From: Streptosporangiaceae bacterium
GTDB lineage: Bacteria; Actinomycetota; Actinomycetes; Streptosporangiales; Streptosporangiaceae
DNA: 6,213 nucleotides
Direction: 5' to 3'
Assembly: GCA_030045295.1 (NCBI GenBank)
Contig: JASIGD010000488.1
Span: 1-6,213 of the forward strand
Below are positions 1-5,427 of this stretch, piece by piece (positions within the stretch are counted from its first letter, which is position 1; every line of letters starts with the position of its first letter). The translations under genes were made by a program, and so were the position numbers. The notes below the pieces were generated by a model that did no database searches, was not told where the DNA came from, and worked only from the letters and a program-made list of their open reading frames with translations.

Positions 1-349
1 CGCCCGGGATGCCCGCGCGGTCGGCGCCGACGGCGTCGGCGCTGGCGATACGCCGGGCCAGCAGGCTGTCCTTGCCTCGCGCGTCGAGGTCGGCCAGCAG
101 CACGGCGATCGCCTCGCGGACGATCCGGCCGCGGTCGGCCGCGGCGCCGTAGCGCAGCAGTGCGAGTCGTGCGCGTTCCAGGTCAAGGAGTTCCTCGGCG
201 GACAGGTAGACGGTGATCTTCTGGCTGTGCTTCTCCCGCCCGCTGGCCTGGCGCTGGTCGCCTCCGTCCGGACCAGGAGCAGCAGGGCGCAGAAGTTCTG
301 CGACCCCGGGCAGGCTTACCCGTCGCGACCGACTCCTGCCTGCCGCCAC
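1..349 (-). CDS. Ribbon-helix-helix DNA-binding protein downstream of parA (C-terminus cut by window edge)
   Basis: The frame is open for 116 codons and leaves the window at base 1. After a loose Gly/Pro/Arg-rich N-terminal part (residues 1-40) comes a short ribbon-helix-helix fold. A strand KITVYLS (44-50) is followed by a helix from AEELLDLERARLALL (51-65), a turn near RYGAAADRG, and a second helix starting GRIVREAIAVLLADL (74-88). RHH proteins dimerise and place the paired strands in the DNA major groove. I chose the GTG at 349 because AAGGAGG lies 10 nt upstream (360-366) and no ATG exists in frame before the fold. This start overlaps parA by 34 nt, implying co-transcription and translational coupling. 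A non-standard GTA at 319 sits where a coupled start would be expected, so the true start is not certain. By analogy with ParF/ParG and delta/omega, it may be the DNA-binding partner or repressor of ParA. That role is inferred. Confidence 0.8.
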   Translation of the reverse strand, partial: MAAGRSRSRRVSLPGVAELLRPAAPGPDGGDQRQASGREKHSQKITVYLSAEELLDLERARLALLRYGAAADRGRIVREAIAVLLADLDARGKDSLLARRIASADAVGADRAGIPG

Positions 350-1209
350 CGCTCGAGTACCTCCTTGCCCAGCTCCCGGTAGGAATTAGCTCCCATCGAC
401 CCGGAATCGAAGCTGGTAATAGGTTCTCCCGCCACCGTAGCGTCGGGGAACCTCACCGTGCGGTTGATTACGGTATGAAAAACCTTGTCGCCGAAACCGT
501 TGACGATGCTGGCCAGAACCTCACGGGTATGCAGCGTCCGCGAGTCGTACATGGTGGCGAGCAGGCCGTCGATGGTGAGCTTCGGGTTCAGCCGGCGCGA
601 AACCTTGTCGATGGTCTCCATCAGCAGGGCCACGCCGCGCATCGCGAAGTACTCGCACTCGAGCGGGATAATCACCCCGTTCGCGCAGGCGAGCGCGTTG
701 ATGGTGAGCAGGCCGAGGGACGGCTGGCAGTCGATCAGGATCACGTCGTAGTCAGGTACGAGCGGCTCCAATACCCCGCCGAGCACGTATTCCCGGCCCA
801 CCTCGTGAACCAGCTGGACCTCGGCGCCGGAAAGGTCGATGTTGCTCGGCAGCAGGTCCATGCCGTTGATGCCGGTCTTGAACAGCACGTCCTGCGGGGT
901 GACATCGCGCTCCATCAGGAGGTTGTAGATGGTGCTGTCGATGTCGTGCGGCTGGATGCCCAGCCCTACCGAGAGCGCTCCCTGCGGATCGAAGTCCACG
1001 AGCAGCACCCGGCGTCCCAGTTCAGCCAGGGACGCGCCGAGGTTGATCGTCGTGGTCGTCTTGCCGACGCCGCCCTTCTGGTTGCAGACGGCGACCGTAC
1101 GCGCAGGGCCGTGCTCCATGAGTGGTTCGGGATTGGGGAAGCCAGGATACGGCCTCCCGGTCGGACCCAGTGCTCCTGCCTGGGGCTCTGTCATACGGGA
1201 TGCTGCCAC
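316..1209 (-). CDS. parA: ParA/Soj-family ATPase (chromosome or plasmid partition type)
   Basis: This is a 297-residue protein of the deviant Walker-A ATPase family. KGGVGKTT lies at 45-52, with the signature lysine K45 and the phosphate-binding K50. Walker A' follows (RVLLVDFDPQGALS, 67-80), then Walker B (YDVILIDCQPSLG, 154-166, D160) and PLECEYFAMRG (182-192). ParA proteins form ATP-bound dimers on non-specific DNA and are released by a partner protein that stimulates hydrolysis, which positions chromosomes, plasmids or other cargo. The first 35 residues are a Pro/Gly-rich tail outside the fold. The GTG start is backed by AGGAGG nine nt upstream (1219-1224); ATG codons at residues 6 and 31 are weaker alternatives. 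No parB is visible. The neighbour is an RHH gene overlapping the end. In many actinomycetes a parA of this type precedes scpA and scpB, which would lie beyond the left edge; that is recalled context, not seen here. Confidence 0.95.
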   Translation of the reverse strand: MAASRMTEPQAGALGPTGRPYPGFPNPEPLMEHGPARTVAVCNQKGGVGKTTTTINLGASLAELGRRVLLVDFDPQGALSVGLGIQPHDIDSTIYNLLMERDVTPQDVLFKTGINGMDLLPSNIDLSGAEVQLVHEVGREYVLGGVLEPLVPDYDVILIDCQPSLGLLTINALACANGVIIPLECEYFAMRGVALLMETIDKVSRRLNPKLTIDGLLATMYDSRTLHTREVLASIVNGFGDKVFHTVINRTVRFPDATVAGEPITSFDSGSMGANSYRELGKEVLERWRQAGVGRDG

Positions 1210-1218
1210 AAGCGCTGA

Positions 1219-1224
1219 CCTCCT
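1219..1224 (-). promoter_or_regulatory. Ribosome binding site of parA
   Basis: AGGAGG on the minus strand lies nine nt before the GTG at 1209. It decides this start over the later ATG codons. A perfect 10-bp palindrome, GGCTATAGCC (1226-1235), lies one base upstream of it and could form a small hairpin or protein site beside the ribosome site. Confidence 0.75.
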
Positions 1225-1250
1225 GGGCTATAGCCGCGACGTTGCCCACG

Positions 1251-1277
1251 GAACCTGGCTTGGACTTTAGAACCTGG
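1251..1277. repeat. Paired direct repeat GAACCTGG around the parA -10 region
   Basis: Two identical copies of GAACCTGG (1251-1258 and 1270-1277) are offset by 19 bp. One lies in the -35/-10 spacer of the candidate parA promoter and the other at its expected start point. This is the usual place for a repressor site, and RHH partners of ParA often bind short direct repeats in their own promoter. The repeat is seen; the operator role is inferred. Confidence 0.4.
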
Positions 1278-1292
1278 GCCTAACGCCGGCAA
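1264..1292 (-). promoter_or_regulatory. Candidate parA promoter
   Basis: On the minus strand TTGCCG (1292-1287) and TAAAGT (1269-1264) are 17 nt apart, each matching four of six consensus bases for a housekeeping sigma-70-type promoter. Transcription would start near 1257, giving a leader of about 48 nt that contains the parA ribosome site. This was found by eye, and other promoters in the gap are possible. Confidence 0.4.
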
Positions 1293-1455
1293 GCAGGCTC
1301 GCCGTTTACGCCCGATTTCGGGCTTTTGATCTGCGTTACCCCGCCTGGGGTACGTCCCGATTAGGGGCGGTTTATGCATTTTCGCGCGATCGTCCCGGCG
1401 GCTATTCGCTATTGAGTACGAAATGATCAGGATTTTGGCCGGGGATTCGGCTTTA

Positions 1456-1495
1456 GCGGAGAATTTGGACGTCTACAGTTTCCAAAAGTCTCCGC
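1456..1495. repeat. Imperfect 13-bp stem-loop in the low-GC intergenic patch
   Basis: The left arm GCGGAGA-A-TTTGGA (1456-1469) pairs with the right arm TCCAAA-AG-TCTCCGC (1481-1495). This gives 7 + 6 base pairs with a small 1x2 internal loop and an 11-nt apical loop. It lies about 100 nt past the acyl-CoA ligase stop on the minus strand. No T-tract follows on either strand, so it is not a textbook intrinsic terminator. It could still end transcription in an actinomycete, or be a protein-binding site or part of a short RNA. Confidence 0.5.
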
Positions 1496-1595
1496 GAAGG
1501 CAAAATCATCCGCGATATTTAGCGAGCTCGGCGCACCACGGACCGCTCAGGCATCACAGCGCACATAGGCCTCAGCACGCGTGACGAGCGGACCC

Positions 1596-3149
<1,554 letters not shown>

Positions 3150-3214
3150 GACCCCCCTTACGGCAGCCGCCGCGGCGCGTGGCGACCGCGGCTGTTCCTG
3201 AATCGTTTTATGGC

Positions 3215-3244
3215 CATGTACCCGCCCGGCCGTTGGCTTGTCAA
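3215..3244 (-). promoter_or_regulatory. Candidate promoter of the acyl-CoA ligase gene
   Basis: A perfect TTGACA (-35) is at 3244-3239 on the minus strand. After 18 nt comes TACATG (3220-3215), a weak -10. The predicted leader is about 60 nt long. It contains a GC-rich 7-bp inverted repeat (GCCGCGG 3169-3175 with CCGCGGC 3186-3192) that could fold ahead of the ribosome site. Confidence 0.4.
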
Positions 3245-3321
3245 TAGCTGCCGGACCCTGGTGAGGCCCGGCCCGGGCTCACTCCGGCGACGCGCTCAGG
3301 AAACGCTTGCGGTTCCAGCCT

Positions 3322-3371
3322 GATATGAGTGCGGTTTGTGCTGCTCCGGCGGCACGGATCGCACTCATATC
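3322..3371 (+). repeat. Long stem-loop with cUNCGg tetraloop upstream of yceI (hairpin I)
   Basis: GATATGAGTGCG (3322-3333) and CGCACTCATATC (3360-3371) are perfect 12-bp inverted repeats. Inside them GTTT pairs with GGAT through three wobbles and one U-A pair. GTGCTGC then pairs with GCGGCAC, including one U-G pair, and the loop is TCCG closed by C-G, a member of the very stable UNCG tetraloop class. Plus-strand RNA can therefore form 23 continuous pairs. On the minus strand the wobbles become A-C mismatches, which suggests that rightward transcription matters. It ends 136 nt before the yceI start codon. Confidence 0.7.
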
Positions 3372-3472
3372 CCGTCCTCCCGGACGGAGTGAGCGGCGGC
3401 TATACGGAGGGCGGCCTCCGGAAGTTCTGGCGTTCTCGATACGATCACAACTGGCGGCACGTTGGGTGCCGC
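3372..3472 (+). repeat. Three further stem-loops in the yceI leader (hairpins II-IV)
   Basis: Hairpin II is CCGTCC/GGACGG (3372-3377 with 3382-3387, loop TCCC) and directly abuts hairpin I. Hairpin III is CGGAGG/CCTCCG (3405-3410 with 3415-3420, loop GCGG). Hairpin IV is GCGGCAC/GTGCCGC (3454-3460 with 3466-3472, loop GTTGG). All three stems are perfect. Together with hairpin I they form a run of structure ending about 20 nt before the yceI ribosome site, as in structured mRNA leaders. Short GC-rich hairpins also arise by chance in DNA of this composition. Confidence 0.45.
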
Positions 3473-3491
3473 GCCGAGACCGTGGGGGGGT

Positions 3492-3498
3492 AAGGAGA
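3492..3498 (+). promoter_or_regulatory. Ribosome binding site of yceI
   Basis: AAGGAGA lies about 10 nt before the ATG at 3508, just after a run of seven G (3484-3490). It fixes the start at 3508 rather than at the in-frame ATG 3307 of the longer open frame. CCTCC segments in hairpins II and III could in principle pair with it. Confidence 0.7.
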
Positions 3499-3507
3499 AG
3501 GTTCTCT

Positions 3508-4059
3508 ATGGGCAACTGGCAACTCGACCCGTACCACACGCAAGTCGAGTTCTCCGCCAAGCACCTTGGGATGATGACGGTGCGGGGTTACTTCGACGAG
3601 GTCAGCGCCGTCGCCGACATCGACCCTGACCACCCGGAGACGTCGTCGGTCGAGGTGACCATCTCGACCGCCAGCATCCGCACCAACAACGCGGTCAGGG
3701 ACAACGACATCAAGTCGTCGAACTTCCTCGAGGTGGAAAAGTACCCGTTCATCAGGTTCAAGAGCACGAGCGTCGAGCCGTCCGGGCCGGACCACTACAA
3801 GCTGACCGGCGACCTGACGATCAAGGACACCACCCGCTCCGTCGTCCTCGACCTGGTGAATTACGGGGAGTTCAACGATCCGGGAATGATGGGACACCGG
3901 ATCTCCTACGGCGCCACCACCAAGATCAACAGGAAGGACTTCGGGCTCAGCTTCAACGCCATCCTGGACGGCCGGATGGTCGTCAGCGAAGAGATCCAGA
4001 TCACGATCGAGGGCGAACTCGTCGAGCAGCGGCAGGCGGCCGAGGCCGCCAGCAGCTGA
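3508..4059 (+). CDS. YceI-family lipocalin-like protein, cytoplasmic form
   Basis: This 183-residue protein fits the YceI domain over nearly its whole length. The family opening is WQLDPYHTQVEFSAKHLG (4-21), then RGYFDEV (26-32), NNAVRDNDIKSSNFLEVEKYPFIRF spread over 60-84, LTGDLTIKDTTR (99-110) and the typical INRKDFGLSFN (140-150). YceI proteins are small beta-barrels; a Thermus member was found with a bound polyisoprenoid, and the E. coli member is periplasmic. Here no signal peptide or lipobox precedes the domain, so it should stay in the cytoplasm. The tail after residue 172 is short and Ala/Gln-rich. The exact role is unknown; binding of an isoprenoid or other lipid is a family-based guess. 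Its 3' end faces the oxidase gene, and its leader is unusually structured. Confidence 0.92.
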   Translation: MGNWQLDPYHTQVEFSAKHLGMMTVRGYFDEVSAVADIDPDHPETSSVEVTISTASIRTNNAVRDNDIKSSNFLEVEKYPFIRFKSTSVEPSGPDHYKLTGDLTIKDTTRSVVLDLVNYGEFNDPGMMGHRISYGATTKINRKDFGLSFNAILDGRMVVSEEIQITIEGELVEQRQAAEAASS

Positions 4060-5276
4060 CCCCGCCGGGACCCGGCGAAGTCGTCACTCGATAGCCGGAC
4101 ACCGCCGCTTATGCGGATCCCGAGTCGGAGTCTGCATAAGCGGTGTGCCGCGAGGGGTAAGCGGTGTGCCGCGAGGGTGAAGCGGCGTTCGGGCGAGGCT
4201 CCGCCGTCGGCCAGGCCGGCCGCGAACTCGCCGGTGAGCGGCGCGAACTTGGCGCCGTGACCGGAGCAGGCCGAACAGATCACGAACGGTCCCCGCCGGT
4301 CCAGGATGAAGTCCTCGCTGGTCGTCGAGGTATACAGGCAGGTCACCTCGCCGACCGGCTCCGGGTCCAGGCCGTCGAGCCGGCTCCGCACGAACGCGCG
4401 GGCCCGATTCCTGGCGGCCGGGTCGACGATCCCGTCGCGCTCGTCTCCCGTGGTGACCGCGCCGTGACCGTGCTCGCCGATCTTGATCGCGCCAGGCACC
4501 TCGCCGTCGCGTCCGGCCAGCAGCCCGTACATCGAGACCTCGTCGTGGCGGATGAAGACCGGCCACGGCGCGGCCCCGTCCGCTGGCCGCGCGGTCGGCG
4601 CGAAGTGGAAGGCCTGCTGCTGCTCGACCACCAGCGACGGCAGCGGCACATGCCCGCCGAGCAGCGGTTCCAGCCACGCCCCGGCCGCCACGACCACCGC
4701 CGGCGCGCGCCACGACCGGTCAGCGGTATGGACCACCGCGCCGGCCCCGGCGGTCTCGATCCTCAGGACCGGGGAGTCGAAGCAGACCTCCGCTCCGCGC
4801 GCGACGGCGAGCCTGCGCATCGCCGCCATGGCACGTTCCGCGTCGATTACCCCGCCGTCTGGGTGGAACATGACCGGGTCGGTGCCGAACACCATCTGCG
4901 GCCAGCGCTCGGCGGCCGCCGCCGCCGAGATCAGCTCCGCGGGCACCCCGAACCCGCTCAGCAGGTCGTACATCTTCGTCGGCTCGCGCGCCGGGCCGTA
5001 GTCGACCCCGCCCGTGGTCAGCACCAGTTCCTCGCCCGCCTCGTCCGCGAGCTGCCGCCACAGCCGTTGGGCCTGGCCGGTCAGCCGGACGTAGAGCGGG
5101 TCGGGATAGGCTCGCCGGAAGATCCTCGCGGTGCCGTGCGAACTGCCGCGCCTGTGCCCGGCCTGGAACGCCTCCAGCACCACCACCGAACGTCCGCGGC
5201 GGGCTGTCGCCCACGCGGCCGCCGACCCGGCCAGCCCGGCTCCGATGATGATCACGTCGGATTGTTCTGCGCGCAT
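3906..5276 (-). CDS. FAD-dependent amine oxidase (sarcosine / N-methyltryptophan oxidase type) with run-on C-terminus
   Basis: Residues 1-372 form a complete MTOX-like flavoenzyme that oxidises a secondary or similar amine with oxygen. The FAD-binding loop IIIGAGLAGS is at 9-18 and E35 ends the second strand. SSHGTARIFR (45-54) matches the family flavin-contact segment. K265 and H269 in AIKIGEHG correspond to the oxygen-activating lysine and active-site histidine of monomeric sarcosine oxidase. C313 in CLYTSTTSEDFILDR (313-327) matches the cysteine that holds FAD covalently, and SGHGAKFAP (338-346) follows. The substrate is not determined. Family members are about 370-390 residues, but this frame has no stop there. 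It adds 84 low-complexity residues, the last 51 antisense to yceI, after a tandem 21-bp repeat. The ATG at 5276 has no clear Shine-Dalgarno sequence. The core end is near base 4161. Confidence 0.88.
   Translation of the reverse strand: MRAEQSDVIIIGAGLAGSAAAWATARRGRSVVVLEAFQAGHRRGSSHGTARIFRRAYPDPLYVRLTGQAQRLWRQLADEAGEELVLTTGGVDYGPAREPTKMYDLLSGFGVPAELISAAAAAERWPQMVFGTDPVMFHPDGGVIDAERAMAAMRRLAVARGAEVCFDSPVLRIETAGAGAVVHTADRSWRAPAVVVAAGAWLEPLLGGHVPLPSLVVEQQQAFHFAPTARPADGAAPWPVFIRHDEVSMYGLLAGRDGEVPGAIKIGEHGHGAVTTGDERDGIVDPAARNRARAFVRSRLDGLDPEPVGEVTCLYTSTTSEDFILDRRGPFVICSACSGHGAKFAPLTGEFAAGLADGGASPERRFTLAAHRLPLAAHRLCRLRLGIRISGGVRLSSDDFAGSRRGQLLAASAACRCSTSSPSIVIWISSLTTIRPSRMALKLSPKSFLLILVVAP
4099..4146. 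terminator. Inverted repeat between the convergent yceI and oxidase genes
   Basis: CCGCTTATGC (4105-4114) and GCATAAGCGG (4134-4143) are perfect 10-bp inverted repeats around a 19-nt loop. Three more pairs (ACA 4099-4101 with TGT 4144-4146) can form if CCG is bulged out. Its place 40 nt past the yceI stop and just beyond the oxidase core suggests a two-way terminator. No T-tract follows on either strand, so the call rests on position and symmetry. Confidence 0.4.
4137..4178. repeat. Tandem 21-bp direct repeat at the 3' end of the oxidase gene
   Basis: Two adjacent 21-bp units (4137-4157 and 4158-4178) begin TAAGCGGTGTGCCGCGAGGG and differ only in the last base. AAGCGG recurs once more at 4180-4185. 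Being a multiple of three, the repeat keeps the oxidase frame and yields LAAHRLP followed by LAAHRL. The first unit overlaps the right arm of the inverted repeat at 4134-4143. It looks like a recent slippage duplication. Confidence 0.85.
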
Positions 5277-5282
5277 GGCTAA

Positions 5283-5310
5283 ACGCTAACTTCGGCCAGC
5301 CTTCGTGCCG
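5283..5310 (-). promoter_or_regulatory. Possible leaderless promoter of the oxidase gene
   Basis: On the minus strand TAGCGT (5288-5283) lies six nt before the ATG at 5276. It fits the TANNNT -10 form often seen at leaderless actinobacterial starts. TCGGCA, four of six matches to TTGACA, is 17 nt further upstream. The absence of a Shine-Dalgarno sequence supports a leaderless start, but both boxes are weak. Confidence 0.3.
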
Positions 5311-5323
5311 AGCGGCGCCGGCC

Positions 5324-5383
5324 CACCGCGAGGTGTTCCTGCGGTCGCTGAAGGCCCTGTACGAGCCCTACGGAACGTCATGA
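5324..5383 (+). pseudogene. Possible C-terminal gene remnant in the divergent spacer
   Basis: A plus-strand frame ends in TGA at 5381-5383 and reads HREVFLRSLKALYEPYGTS. This looks like a protein C-terminus: a mixed amphipathic helix followed by a polar end. There is no ATG or ribosome site, and the residues upstream of it look random. I do not recognise the family. It may be the tail of a deleted gene, or chance coding-like sequence. Confidence 0.2.
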
Positions 5384-5415
5384 GAGGCTAAGCACGGCCG
5401 GACCAGGCTCGCCGC

Positions 5416-5420
5416 GGAGG
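5416..5420 (+). promoter_or_regulatory. Ribosome binding site of the LLM oxidoreductase gene
   Basis: GGAGG is seven nt before the GTG at 5428, which is ideal spacing. It supports this GTG as the start, in agreement with the family N-terminus MRIGLQIP. Confidence 0.75.
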
Positions 5421-5427
5421 TAGCACA

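Larger units (their letters stand above)
1210..1595. other. Non-coding gap between the acyl-CoA ligase gene end and parA
   Basis: No convincing gene is seen on either strand in this 386-bp stretch. The end nearest parA holds the candidate promoter and paired repeats. Further left-to-right there are two short perfect inverted repeats: GCCCG/CGGGC at 1310-1323, followed by TTTT on the plus strand, and TACCCC/GGGGTA at 1337-1352. From about 1371 to 1530 base composition drops to roughly 49% GC by hand count, well below the neighbouring genes. A longer stem-loop lies inside this low-GC patch. No parS-like site (TGTTTCACGTGAAACA) is present. Confidence 0.6.
3150..3507. other. Divergent non-coding region between the acyl-CoA ligase gene and yceI
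   Basis: This 358-bp spacer separates two divergent genes. The left part holds the ligase leader and promoter. The right part (3322-3472) is densely packed with inverted repeats described separately. A plus-strand frame is open from 3307 into yceI, but its predicted residues are unlike YceI proteins and a good ribosome site exists at 3492, so I do not treat it as an N-terminal extension. I could not find a convincing plus-strand promoter for yceI. Confidence 0.6.

Noticed and set aside
475..1218. Long plus-strand open frame opposite parA
   Set aside because: It is antisense to a clear ParA, has no family motifs, and is the kind of shadow frame common in high-GC DNA.
1310..1327. GCCCG/CGGGC hairpin followed by TTTT on the plus strand, resembling an intrinsic terminator
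   Set aside because: No plus-strand gene lies upstream of it, the stem is only 5 bp, and on the minus strand it lacks a T-tract; it is mentioned only in the gap description.
1210..1595. parS centromere site near parA
   Set aside because: No sequence close to TGTTTCACGTGAAACA was found in the gap or elsewhere in the window.
3322..3371. Hairpin I as an intrinsic terminator
   Set aside because: Neither strand has a T-run after the stem, and no gene ends into it from either side.
3307..3507. In-frame N-terminal extension of yceI from ATG 3307
   Set aside because: The 67 extra residues lie across the hairpin region, look like no signal peptide or domain, and a good ribosome site supports the ATG at 3508.
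4099..4178. CRISPR array or integrase attachment site
   Set aside because: There are only two adjacent units without spacers and no cas gene, integrase or tRNA nearby; a slippage duplication explains it.
4164..5282. 372-codon plus-strand open frame opposite the oxidase gene
   Set aside because: It is rich in Arg/Gly/Pro/His without domain features and is antisense to a well-conserved FAD enzyme; it is a composition artefact.
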